This document shows positions 1 through 7,887 of a stretch of DNA of 14,526 bases, piece by piece. Under the pieces are notes generated by a model. The model saw only the letters and a program-made list of their open reading frames with translations, ran no database searches and had not been told where the DNA came from. Each line of letters opens with the position of its first letter. Within the stretch, counting starts at the first letter, position 1. The stretch comes from Lentisphaerota bacterium. GTDB taxonomy: Bacteria > Verrucomicrobiota > Lentisphaeria > Oligosphaerales > Oligosphaeraceae. The stretch is taken from contig JAAZIZ010000102.1 of assembly GCA_012800565.1 (NCBI GenBank), positions 1-14,526 of the forward strand. The letters run 5' to 3'. The position numbers were made by a program, and so were the translations under genes.

Positions 1-549
1 AATGTCGATTACTGGTTCGGGCGGGAGCGCCTGGGCTGGATGAAAGAACGCGCTCAGACCGGCGGCGCGTTCATCCTGGCCGGCTGTCATTCGGTGGACA
101 TGGCCCGCTTCGTCTTGGGTGCGGACATCGTGGAAGTAAGCGGTGCCGCGCTCCAGGTGGGCGAGTACTACGAATACCCGCCCGTAGAGACGGCCCAGGT
201 ACGCTTTGCCAATGGTGCCTTGGGAGTATTCACCTGCTCGCTGGTGGGCTACAACCCCTATACCGCCAACTTGAGCCTGCTGGGCGAAAAAGGAACCATC
301 ATCAATGACCGGTTCTTCCTGAGCCGGTTCGCCGGACAGCAGAATTTTTTCACCCTGGACACAGGGATTAAGAAGAGCGGTGATGTTTACAGCCATCCTT
401 TCCCGGCCATGGTTGAACATTTCATCACCTGCATCCAGGAAGAGCGGGAATCACCGCACAACCTGGCCTCCGCTGTCAATGCCCACCGGGCCTGCCTGGC
501 GATCAGCCGCAGCGCCGCCGAGGGGGGCCGCAAAATCACCCTTAACTGA
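1..549 (+). CDS. Gfo/Idh/MocA family oxidoreductase, C-terminal part (5' end outside window)
   Basis: This is the C-terminal part of an NAD(P)-dependent sugar or cyclitol oxidoreductase. The frame is open from base 1, so the start codon and the N-terminal Rossmann fold lie upstream; about 182 residues are visible. The stretch GGAFILAGCHSVD matches the family's GG-x-hydrophobic-x-GxHxxD segment, whose histidine is the usual catalytic acid/base. After it come the beta-sheet half of the substrate domain (VRFANGALGVFTCSL, then LLGEKGTIIND) and a C-terminal helix rich in Ala, as in related enzymes that end with a per-gene sum of AxxAHRACLAI. It ends with TGA at 547-549, 13 bases before the next gene, which has its own AAGGA, so the two are probably co-transcribed. 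The substrate cannot be told. The family call is firm. Confidence 0.88.
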   Translation, partial: NVDYWFGRERLGWMKERAQTGGAFILAGCHSVDMARFVLGADIVEVSGAALQVGEYYEYPPVETAQVRFANGALGVFTCSLVGYNPYTANLSLLGEKGTIINDRFFLSRFAGQQNFFTLDTGIKKSGDVYSHPFPAMVEHFITCIQEERESPHNLASAVNAHRACLAISRSAAEGGRKITLN

Positions 550-562
550 GTAAGGAACCATT

Positions 563-2011
563 ATGGCCCGAAAAACTCCTGCCCCAAAGAAACCCTCAGT
601 TACGCTCTGGAAGCGTGAACAGGGCTGGGACCGGCTGAGCGCCAAGGACGAAATTGCACTGGAAAAATATTGTTCCGAGTACCGTGAATTTCTCAGCCAG
701 GCCAAGACCGAGCGTCTGGTCCACGACCATTTGCTGCAGCTGGCTGTTGCGGCCGGCTATCAGGACTTGGACCAGCTGCGCCAGGGCCAGAAGAAACTCA
801 AGCCCGGGGCGAAAGTTTACCGTTCCTGCGGCGGCAAGACTTTGATGCTGCTCAAAGTCGGGCAGAAGCCCTTGCAGGAAGGCCTTAATCTGGTCGGGGG
901 GCACGCCGACTGCCCCCGCCTGGATGCCAAACCAAACCCGCTCTATCAGGACGACGATTTGCTCCTGCTTGATACGCATTACTACGGCGGCATCAGAAAA
1001 TATCAGTGGGTGGCCATGCCTCTGGCATTGCATGGGGTAGTAATCCTGCGCAACGGTAAAAAAGTTACTTTGAACATCGGTGAAAAACCCACCGATCCGG
1101 TCTTTGTCATCACTGACCTGCTGCCCCATCTCGACAAGGACGCCGACAAGAAAACCTTGGCCAGCGGCATTGACGGCGAAGCCCTCAATGTGCTGATGGG
1201 CAGTCGGCCGGTCTCCAGCAAGGACGACGATAAAGAGATCAAGGACAAGACCAAGCTGCGCATCCTCCGTCTGCTGCAGGAAAAATACGGCATTGAGGAG
1301 GAGGATTTCTGCAGCGCGGAACTGGAAATCGTGCCTGCCGGCCCGGCCCGGGACCTCGGGCTGGACCGCTCCATGCTGCTGGGATACGGCCATGATGACC
1401 GGGTCTGCGCTTACGCTGCCGCCCGGGCCCTGCTGGATGCCCCCGGCATCCCTGCCCGCACCCAGGCGGCGCTGGTCTGCGACAAGGAGGAGATCGGCTC
1501 TTATGGCGCGACCGGCATGGACTCTACTTTCCTGGAGAACACCGTGGCCGAGTTGCTGGCGCTCTGCGGCGAATATCACGACCTGTGGCTGCGCCGGGCG
1601 CTGGAGAATTCGAAGATGCTCTCGGCAGATGTGACTGCCCTGCACGATCCCGACTTCGCCAATGTCAGCTCACCTAACAATATGAGCAAAATCAACTGCG
1701 GCCTGGCCATCACCAAATACACCGGCAGCCGCGGCAAAGGCGGTGCCAGCGATGCCAGCGCGGAATTCGTCTATCAGGTGCGCAAAATCTTCAATGATGC
1801 GAAAGTCCTGTGGCAAAGCTGTGAACTGGGCCGGGTAGATGTCGGCGGTGGCGGCACCATCTCGCACTATATGGCCCGCTACGGCATGGATGTAATTGAT
1901 TGCGGTGTCGGGCTGTTAAGCATGCATGCACCCTGGGAAGTCGCCGGCAAGCTGGACATCTATATGGCCTACAAAGGCTATATGGCGTTCCTGCAAAGTG
2001 CGTTTGACTGA
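563..2011 (+). CDS. M18 family metallo-aminopeptidase (aspartyl aminopeptidase-like)
   Basis: A predicted cytosolic dinuclear-zinc aminopeptidase of 482 residues that removes N-terminal residues, in M18 typically acidic ones, from peptides. Family landmarks appear in order: GGHADCPRLDAKP with metal-ligand H114 and catalytic-type D116; a YYGGIRKYQW segment at 141-150; GYGHDDRVCAYAA at 275-287 with the bridging-type Asp; DKEEIGSYGATGMDS at 308-322, giving the paired Glu residues E310/E311; SADV at 355-358; and SMHAPWE at 454-460 supplying the last histidine ligand (H456). All expected ligands are present and the length is normal, so it should be active. The ATG start is preceded by AAGGA at 552-556. 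A lysine/aspartate-rich insert at about 216-232 looks like a surface loop. No signal peptide is seen. Its place between two oxidoreductase genes does not suggest a shared pathway. Substrate preference is not determined by the sequence. Confidence 0.93.
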   Translation: MARKTPAPKKPSVTLWKREQGWDRLSAKDEIALEKYCSEYREFLSQAKTERLVHDHLLQLAVAAGYQDLDQLRQGQKKLKPGAKVYRSCGGKTLMLLKVGQKPLQEGLNLVGGHADCPRLDAKPNPLYQDDDLLLLDTHYYGGIRKYQWVAMPLALHGVVILRNGKKVTLNIGEKPTDPVFVITDLLPHLDKDADKKTLASGIDGEALNVLMGSRPVSSKDDDKEIKDKTKLRILRLLQEKYGIEEEDFCSAELEIVPAGPARDLGLDRSMLLGYGHDDRVCAYAAARALLDAPGIPARTQAALVCDKEEIGSYGATGMDSTFLENTVAELLALCGEYHDLWLRRALENSKMLSADVTALHDPDFANVSSPNNMSKINCGLAITKYTGSRGKGGASDASAEFVYQVRKIFNDAKVLWQSCELGRVDVGGGGTISHYMARYGMDVIDCGVGLLSMHAPWEVAGKLDIYMAYKGYMAFLQSAFD

Positions 2012-2056
2012 GCGCGGTCTCTTTTCTCCACCCCTTTCCACTGGCAAGGTAATTTT

Positions 2057-3280
2057 ATGGGCAAAATGACAACCAAGAACAAAATTTCCGCCATCAACCG
2101 GATCAACCACGCCATTATCGGTTTGGGCAGCATGGGTCAGGGGCATGTCAAGTACGTCCTCAACGACCCTCAGGGCGAACTGGTGGCGGTCTGCGATGTG
2201 ATGGGCCAGCGGGTCAAGGACACCCTGGCCACAGTCGGTCCCTCCTGCCGGGGATATCGCGATTTCCGGGAAATGCTGGACAGCGAGTCGATCGACGTGG
2301 TGCATGTAGTCACCCCGCCGCACTGGCACGCGCTGCAGAACATCTACGCCTTGAATGCCGGCTGCGATGTCTGGGCCGAAAAGCCCATGACCCGCACTAT
2401 CGCAGAAGGTACCCATATCGCAGCAGCCGTACAGCGCAACGCCCGAGTCTTCCGCCTGAATACCTGGTTCCGGCTGTATGGAAATTTCTACGGTTTGGGC
2501 AGTACCATCGCGCCCTTGAAGAAGCTGATCCAGAGCGGCGCTCTGGGCTGGCCGCTAACGGTGCGGATCAGCGCCCATACTGGCTTCAATTGGAAAGCCT
2601 CCATGTGGACCGGCAAACTCGGCCTGCCCCCGGAAGAAGTCCCGCCGGATTTCGATTACGACCTCTGGCTGGGCCCGGCGCCGTACCGTCCCTATACCTC
2701 CCATCGCACTTCGGGGTCGTTCCGGGGATACTGGGATTACGACGGTGGCGGCCTGGCCGATATGGGCCAGCACTACCTGGACCCGGTGCAGTACCTGTTG
2801 GACAAGGACGACACCAGCCCGGTGGAAATTGAGGCCAACGCCCCCTGGCCCCAGCATCCGGACGTGGTCGGGATGTGGGGACAAGTATACATGCAGTACG
2901 CCGACGGCTGCAAAATTATCCTGGAATCCTGCGAATGGGGCCAAGATGAGACCAAGGGCAAACCCTTTATCGAAGGCCCGAACGGCAAGGTGTACAAGAA
3001 TTTCCGCACCACGCCGGCCAATCTGGCCCAGCTGGTGCATAGCCTGCCCGAACCAGAACCGCAAATCAGCGATTTCAATATCTCAGTGCGCACCCGGCGC
3101 AAATTCGGCCTGAATGAACTCAATGGCAATCGCAGCAATATCCTGGTCCATCTGGCCAACTGCGCCATCCGCCTGGGCCGCAAGCTGTACTTCGACCCGG
3201 TCGAATTGCGCTTCATTGAGGATGAAGAAGCCAACCGGCTGGTAGAACAACCCATGCGCACACCCTGGACCCTGTTCTGA
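2057..3280 (+). CDS. Gfo/Idh/MocA family oxidoreductase
   Basis: A complete 407-residue NAD(P)-dependent oxidoreductase, predicted cytosolic. The nucleotide-binding loop GLGSMG is at residues 22-27 and the acidic end of the second strand is at VCDVMG. TPPHWH (86-91) and the family-defining EKP motif (108-110) follow. The C-terminal domain carries GGGLADMGQHYLD (230-242), where H239 fits the catalytic histidine position. Like many members from glycan-degrading bacteria, it has a tryptophan- and proline-rich stretch, with YDLWLGPAPYRPY near 201-213, before the catalytic histidine. That is the subtype often seen with secreted relatives, but no signal peptide is visible here. The ATG start has AAGG about 8 bases upstream; a second Met at residue 4 is possible but less well spaced. 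It is only distantly similar by eye to the truncated oxidoreductase at the left edge. Its sugar substrate is unknown. Confidence 0.92.
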   Translation: MGKMTTKNKISAINRINHAIIGLGSMGQGHVKYVLNDPQGELVAVCDVMGQRVKDTLATVGPSCRGYRDFREMLDSESIDVVHVVTPPHWHALQNIYALNAGCDVWAEKPMTRTIAEGTHIAAAVQRNARVFRLNTWFRLYGNFYGLGSTIAPLKKLIQSGALGWPLTVRISAHTGFNWKASMWTGKLGLPPEEVPPDFDYDLWLGPAPYRPYTSHRTSGSFRGYWDYDGGGLADMGQHYLDPVQYLLDKDDTSPVEIEANAPWPQHPDVVGMWGQVYMQYADGCKIILESCEWGQDETKGKPFIEGPNGKVYKNFRTTPANLAQLVHSLPEPEPQISDFNISVRTRRKFGLNELNGNRSNILVHLANCAIRLGRKLYFDPVELRFIEDEEANRLVEQPMRTPWTLF

Positions 3281-3295
3281 GGAGGAGCTGATATC

Positions 3296-4459
3296 ATGAC
3301 CAAGACTACTAAGCAAAAAAAACGCAGCACCAGCGCCGCCGCTGCGGTGAAAAAAATCGCCGGCCTGGTCTGGGCTCAGCCCTCCGAGGGTGGAGAGTGC
3401 GCAGATGCGCTGCTGGAGCAGATGGAACAGGTTGTGCCGGTGCTGGTCCAGCGCCTCTCGCAACAAAATGACCCCTCAGCCACCGAGGCTTTCTTTGCCC
3501 TTGAGGCAATGGTTATGCGCTGCCTGAATCCGGACCGCGCCGAGGACAGCCATCGGCTCTCAGCGCTGCTGCTGCAGAACTTGTCCAGCGCCCCTGACAC
3601 ATATTCCCGCCATCAGCTGATCCGCTTCATCGGAATGATCGGCGAACGCGAGGCCGCAACCGCACTGCAGCCCTGGCTGGACCAGGCGGAAGATTTCGAG
3701 GTGACATTGCTGGCCCTGAGAAATATCGGCAATAACCCGGCTTTCGAAAATATCTCTCAGAAGCTGCTCCGGTCCAAAGGCCGGGAATTCTTCGCCCTGG
3801 CTATCGCCCTGGGGGACTGGGAACTCAACGGAGTGCTGCAGGAAAAACTGCTGCGCCGCCATCTCCCCACGGCCCGGCAGGATGAATTGCCCGCCCTCTG
3901 GAAAGCCTGTGCCAAATGCCAGGAGCTTTGGATTGCGCCTGACCTCCTGAAGGCTCTGCAGGGGCCCTCGAAAGTCCTGGCCGGTGCCGCCCGGGCCGCC
4001 CTGCACACTCTGCTGACCGGCCTCGGCGGCTGGGAAGCTATCGAGTTAGCCCAGGAATTCTACGTCTGCGACCAGAGCCCGATCGCCCTGCAGACCTGGT
4101 TTCAGTGCTGCAGCCATGAGCTTACCGACGATTGCTTCGATGCTATCCTGGACGCCACCCTGTCCGACAATCTGCCCCTGCGGGAAACCGCCCTGGAGCT
4201 GCTGGATTACGCCTCCAGCAGCGGCGTCGATATCGAACAGCTCATCGATTTCGCCTCCCATATCGCCGACGAGGAAACCAAAGCCGCAATGGTGCGCATG
4301 TTCGGACGCCATGGCGATCTAGTCGCCAGACCCTTTGTGATGTCACTGCTGCGCGACAAAAGCCAGACAGTGCGCCTGGCAGCCCTGGAAGCTGCCGCCG
4401 CACTGCAAGGACATCTGCCCTCCGCCAGCCTGCAATTCCTGCTGGCAGTCGGCAAATAA
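3296..4459 (+). CDS. HEAT-repeat domain protein
   Basis: A 387-residue, mostly helical protein. After a basic, Lys/Ser/Ala-rich N-terminal tail (residues 1-20), paired amphipathic helices follow one another with repeating Leu/Ala patterns, for example around 100-135 (RHQLIRFIGMIGEREAATAL), 140-160, 215-245 and 335-385. The last repeat, DKSQTVRLAALEAAAAL, is a textbook HEAT unit with the conserved Asp, Val, Arg and Ala. Such arrays act as scaffolds for protein-protein contacts; no catalytic motif is visible. There is no signal peptide or membrane segment, so it is probably cytosolic. The ATG is set by a strong GGAGGAG at 3281-3287 directly after the previous stop, so it is probably in the same operon as the oxidoreductase. 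PBS-lyase HEAT proteins are frequent in Planctomycetes and relatives. The partner and function are unknown. Confidence 0.8.
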   Translation: MTKTTKQKKRSTSAAAAVKKIAGLVWAQPSEGGECADALLEQMEQVVPVLVQRLSQQNDPSATEAFFALEAMVMRCLNPDRAEDSHRLSALLLQNLSSAPDTYSRHQLIRFIGMIGEREAATALQPWLDQAEDFEVTLLALRNIGNNPAFENISQKLLRSKGREFFALAIALGDWELNGVLQEKLLRRHLPTARQDELPALWKACAKCQELWIAPDLLKALQGPSKVLAGAARAALHTLLTGLGGWEAIELAQEFYVCDQSPIALQTWFQCCSHELTDDCFDAILDATLSDNLPLRETALELLDYASSSGVDIEQLIDFASHIADEETKAAMVRMFGRHGDLVARPFVMSLLRDKSQTVRLAALEAAAALQGHLPSASLQFLLAVGK

Positions 4460-4507
4460 ACAGCCTGCTCTTGGGATTTACCGGGCAGATTCTCGCAACT
4501 TTTGAAA

Positions 4508-4513
4508 CAGGAG
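4508..4513 (+). promoter_or_regulatory. Ribosome binding site CAGGAG deciding the synthase start
   Basis: CAGGAG lies 6 bases before the ATG at 4520. An upstream in-frame TTG at 4502 would place this motif inside the gene and has no Shine-Dalgarno sequence of its own, so the ATG at 4520 is preferred. The 60-base gap 4460-4519 shows no clear terminator hairpin. Confidence 0.75.
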
Positions 4514-4519
4514 CCTACT

Positions 4520-6046
4520 ATGAATAACGATATCTTCCAACGTCTGATAGTTCTGGAAATGGCCAACAACCATTGCGGGGAACTCGCACACGGCCTGAAG
4601 ATTGTTGAGGCTCTGGAGAAGGTAACCCGCGGACGGCCTTTCCGTTTCGCCATTAAATTCCAGTACCGCGACCTTGATACCATAATTCACCCTGATTATC
4701 GTGACCGGATGGATATCAAGTATATCAAACGGTTTACCGAAACACGCCTCTCAGAATCGGAATTCCGGCAGTTGAAACAAGCGGTCAGCGATTGCGGATT
4801 CCTGACCATGTGTACTCCTTTCGATGAAATTTCTGCCGGTAGGGTGGAAGAACACGGCTATGACATCCTGAAGATCGCCAGCTGCTCCTGCACTGACTGG
4901 CCGCTGCTGGAACGAGTCGCACAAATCGACCTCCCGGTCAGTATCTCTACCGCCGGCGCGAAATTGGCTGACATCGACAATCTGGTGTCGTTTTTTGAAC
5001 ACCGGAGCAAGACTTTCTGTCTGATGCACTGCGTGGGCTCATATCCTACGCCTGAGTCTGAACTGGAACTGAACCAGATTGACTTCTTCCGCCAGCGCTA
5101 TCCAGGGCTGCCGATCGGCTTTTCCACCCACGAGAACCCGGCCGACACTGCGCCGGTGATGCTGGCCGTGGCCAAAGGCGCAACCATCCTGGAACGCCAT
5201 GTCGGACTGCCGGATCAATCGCACCAGCTGAATGCTTACTCCTCCACGCCAGAGCAAATCGCCGCCTGGCTTGATGCCGCTGAACGGGCTTACTCCATCT
5301 GCGGTGTCCAGAACCGCCGCCGTGACATCTCCAGCAAAGAGGCTAGTGATTTACGTGGCTTGCAGCGAGGAGTATTTCTGAAAAGTGACGTCCGTGCTGG
5401 ACAAAGCATCTCCCACGATTCTCTCTTCTATGCCATCCCCAACCAGGAAGACCAGCTGCTGGCGAACGATATGTCTAAGTACTTGCGTCTGAAAGCCAAA
5501 ACAGACCTGCCGGCCAAGGCGCCGCTGCTGACATCCGCAGTCACTGCCAGCAATGACCGGTCTCAGGTACTGCAGATTGTCCAATCGCTGTGCGAGTTGA
5601 TTCGTCAAAGCGGACTGCGTCTGGGCGACAAGCTGGACCTGGAGCTCTCGCATCATTTCGGCCTGGAGCGCTTTGATGAATTCGGCTGCAGTATCATCAC
5701 CTGCGTCAACCGTGAATACTGCAAAAAAATCATCATCCTGCTGCCGGGACAGAAGAATCCCAGTCATGCTCACCGGCAGAAAGAAGAAACATTCCATGTG
5801 CTTTATGGAGATTTGCAGCTTACTCTCGACGGGGTAAGCAGTGATTACCAGGCAGGAGATTTGATTGTGGTAGAACGCGAAATACAGCACAGCTTCGCCA
5901 GCCGGACGGGAGCTATCCTGGAGGAAATTTCAACCCGGCATTACAATCACGATTCATTCTACCTGGACCCCAATATCGGCCCCGCTTCAGAACGCAAAAC
6001 CAAATTGACGTTCTATGCCGACTGGATGGACGGCAATATCCGTTGA
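4520..6046 (+). CDS. NeuB-like sialic-acid-type synthase fused to SAF and cupin domains
   Basis: A 508-residue fusion. Residues 1-265 form the TIM barrel of the NeuB family, which condenses phosphoenolpyruvate with an aldose to give nonulosonates such as sialic, legionaminic or pseudaminic acid. Matching active-site positions are E13 and the ANNHCG loop (15-20), K46 (IKFQ), K118 (LKIAS), H204 (GFSTHE) and H227 (ERHVG); the last two fit the metal-binding histidines. Residues about 280-340 form a SAF/antifreeze-like domain (RGVFLKSDVRAGQ). Residues about 375-505 form a cupin resembling D-lyxose-isomerase-type sugar cupins: LLPGQKNPSHAHRQKEETFH carries H416, H418, E422/E423 and H426, and H457 supplies the far metal ligand. 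Plain NeuB is about 340-350 residues, so the cupin is an addition. It may isomerise or sense the sugar; this is inference. The gene opens the cassette, 57 bases before the thiamine-diphosphate enzyme. Confidence 0.9.
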   Translation: MNNDIFQRLIVLEMANNHCGELAHGLKIVEALEKVTRGRPFRFAIKFQYRDLDTIIHPDYRDRMDIKYIKRFTETRLSESEFRQLKQAVSDCGFLTMCTPFDEISAGRVEEHGYDILKIASCSCTDWPLLERVAQIDLPVSISTAGAKLADIDNLVSFFEHRSKTFCLMHCVGSYPTPESELELNQIDFFRQRYPGLPIGFSTHENPADTAPVMLAVAKGATILERHVGLPDQSHQLNAYSSTPEQIAAWLDAAERAYSICGVQNRRRDISSKEASDLRGLQRGVFLKSDVRAGQSISHDSLFYAIPNQEDQLLANDMSKYLRLKAKTDLPAKAPLLTSAVTASNDRSQVLQIVQSLCELIRQSGLRLGDKLDLELSHHFGLERFDEFGCSIITCVNREYCKKIIILLPGQKNPSHAHRQKEETFHVLYGDLQLTLDGVSSDYQAGDLIVVEREIQHSFASRTGAILEEISTRHYNHDSFYLDPNIGPASERKTKLTFYADWMDGNIR

Positions 6047-6103
6047 CCGCCCAAAGCCAGGCCAGACTATTCACCATCAATCTGCTGAACTTTGAAACAT
6101 CGA

Positions 6104-7885
6104 ATGGAAAAAGTCTCCGATTATATCTTCCGGATTATCCACGAACAGACCACAGTCAGGACGGTTTTCATGCTGCCTGGCGGAGGTTGCATGCACCTGC
6201 TAGATTCACTGGGACGCAGCGCCCTGCGCTATGTCTGCAATCTGCATGAACAGGCCGCTGCCATTGCAGCCGAGGCTTACGCGCAATACAACGGCGACTT
6301 GGGAGTGGTGCTGGTAACTGCCGGCCCTGGCAGTACCAATGCCATCACCGGCGTCGCAGGAGCCTGGATTGACTCCACGCCTCTGCTGGTGCTCTCCGGC
6401 CAGGCCAAGACCAGTGACCTGCGCACCCGCTGGCACGTGCGCCAGATGGGCATTCAGGAAGTAGACACCGTAAACATCGTCAGCCCTTTCTGCAAGTATG
6501 CGGTCTGCATCACCGATCCGCAACGCGTGCCGTATGAATTGGGACGTGCTCTCCATCTGGCCCGTTCCGGGCGCAAGGGACCGGTCTGGCTGGATATCCC
6601 TCTTGATGTACAAGGGGCCTCGATTGACCCGGCAACGCTGCCTGCTTATCAGCCTGAGCCGCCTGAAAGAGCAGATTACCAGCAGGCTGCCCGGGAAATT
6701 CTCTCGGCCTTGTCTGTTGCCCGCCGGCCGGTGGTCTATGCCGGCAATGGCATCCGGCTGTCGGGTGCTCTGAAGGAATTCCGGCAGTGGGTGGAGATGA
6801 CCGGCCTGCCGGTGCTGACCAGCTGGAAAGCAGCGGACTTTCTGCCTGAAGAACACCCGCAGTTCGTGGGCCGGCCGGGGATTATTGCTCAGCGTGGCGC
6901 TAATTTTGTGCAACAGACTGCTGATTGCCTGCTGGCTCTGGGCACGCGCCTGGATTTGTGCCAGACCGGCTTCAATCATCCTGGCTTTGCTCCCCGCGCT
7001 CAAAAATACATAGTAGACATTGACGGCTGCGAGATTGACAAGCTGGATATGCCTTTGGCGGGAAAATACGCTCTGGATGCTGGTAAGCTGTTGCGGGCCC
7101 TGATCGCTTTGACTGCTGAATACACTTTCTCCTGCCAGCCATGGTTGTCCCGCTGCAAAGACTGGCAGCGCCGTTATCCGGTTATCCTGCCGGAATACTG
7201 CCGTGAAGATGCAGATAAAGTGAACTTGTATCATCTGATCAAGGTTCTGTCAGAAGTTATGCAGCCGGGACAAATACTGGTTCCCGGCAGTTCCGGTGCC
7301 TGCGCGGAAGTGACCATGCAGGCATTCCAGGTCAAGGAAGGCGAGCGCATCCAGAACACTCCCGGACTGGGGTCCATGGGCTTCGGACTGCCAGCGTGCA
7401 TCGGAGCCTGCCTGGCCAGTGGCGGGAAATTGACCGTCGCAATCATCGGCGATGGCGGACTGCAGCATAATATCCAGGAATTGCAGACCCTGAAGAATCT
7501 TAATCTGCCCATCAAGCTGTTCGTGCTGAATAATGGCGGCTATGGCTCCATTGTCAATATGCAGAAAAACCGCTTCCAGGGCCATTTTGTGGCCTGCAAC
7601 CCGGAAAGCGGCCTGATTTTACCGGAGCTGCAGCGCCTGGCCGAAGCATACCGGTTGCCTTTCGCCAGAATAGCACACCCCCGGAATTTGCAGGCCCAGG
7701 TGGCCGATATCCTGAATCAGCCAGGAACCACGGTGTGTGAAGTAATGCTCGACCCCAATGTCGTCAGCGCCCCCCACCTGGCCTCTGAGGCCTTGCCGGA
7801 CGGCAGGATGGTCTCCAAGCCAATGGAAGACCTGGCGCCATTTCTAAGCCGCGCTGAACTGGCGGAAAATCTCTCGGTGGAGTAA
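6104..7885 (+). CDS. Thiamine-diphosphate enzyme, acetolactate-synthase (IlvB)-like
   Basis: A 593-residue cytosolic enzyme with the three-domain fold of acetolactate synthase and pyruvate oxidase. The N-terminal PYR domain has FMLPGGGCMHLLDSL (22-36) and the catalytic glutamate E49 in NLHEQAAAIAAEAYA, then AGPGSTNAITGVAGAW (73-88). A central domain follows (about 190-340). The C-terminal PP domain holds the cofactor motif GDGG at 449-452 through LNNGGYGS at 475-482. The family joins carbonyl compounds after decarboxylating a 2-keto acid. In yersiniose A biosynthesis the homologous enzyme YerE adds a two-carbon unit from pyruvate to a nucleotide keto-sugar. That is a precedent for a branching role here, not proof. 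No regulatory IlvN-like subunit is nearby, and the sugar-gene neighbours argue against a valine/isoleucine role. ATG at 6104 is chosen because it matches the usual start just before VSDYIF; the Shine-Dalgarno sequence is weak, and TTG at 6092 is an alternative. Confidence 0.9.
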   Translation: MEKVSDYIFRIIHEQTTVRTVFMLPGGGCMHLLDSLGRSALRYVCNLHEQAAAIAAEAYAQYNGDLGVVLVTAGPGSTNAITGVAGAWIDSTPLLVLSGQAKTSDLRTRWHVRQMGIQEVDTVNIVSPFCKYAVCITDPQRVPYELGRALHLARSGRKGPVWLDIPLDVQGASIDPATLPAYQPEPPERADYQQAAREILSALSVARRPVVYAGNGIRLSGALKEFRQWVEMTGLPVLTSWKAADFLPEEHPQFVGRPGIIAQRGANFVQQTADCLLALGTRLDLCQTGFNHPGFAPRAQKYIVDIDGCEIDKLDMPLAGKYALDAGKLLRALIALTAEYTFSCQPWLSRCKDWQRRYPVILPEYCREDADKVNLYHLIKVLSEVMQPGQILVPGSSGACAEVTMQAFQVKEGERIQNTPGLGSMGFGLPACIGACLASGGKLTVAIIGDGGLQHNIQELQTLKNLNLPIKLFVLNNGGYGSIVNMQKNRFQGHFVACNPESGLILPELQRLAEAYRLPFARIAHPRNLQAQVADILNQPGTTVCEVMLDPNVVSAPHLASEALPDGRMVSKPMEDLAPFLSRAELAENLSVE

Positions 7886-7887
7886 TC

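Noticed and set aside
596..1645. Long antisense reading frame of about 349 codons over the aminopeptidase
   Set aside because: It is the mirror of a well-supported M18 gene in GC-rich DNA; its translation shows no family motif.
4460..4519. Possible terminator between the HEAT-repeat gene and the sugar cassette
   Set aside because: CTGCTC and GGGCAG could pair weakly, but there is no strong stem and no following T run.
4497..6099. Near-identical 12-13 base stretch (AACTTTTGAAACA / AACTTTGAAACA) just upstream of the NeuB-like and ThDP genes
   Set aside because: It occurs only twice, differs by one base and has no dyad symmetry; chance is the simpler explanation.
6206..7234. Antisense reading frame of about 342 codons over the ThDP enzyme
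   Set aside because: Every ThDP motif is on the + strand; the antisense product has no recognisable domain and no ribosome binding site.
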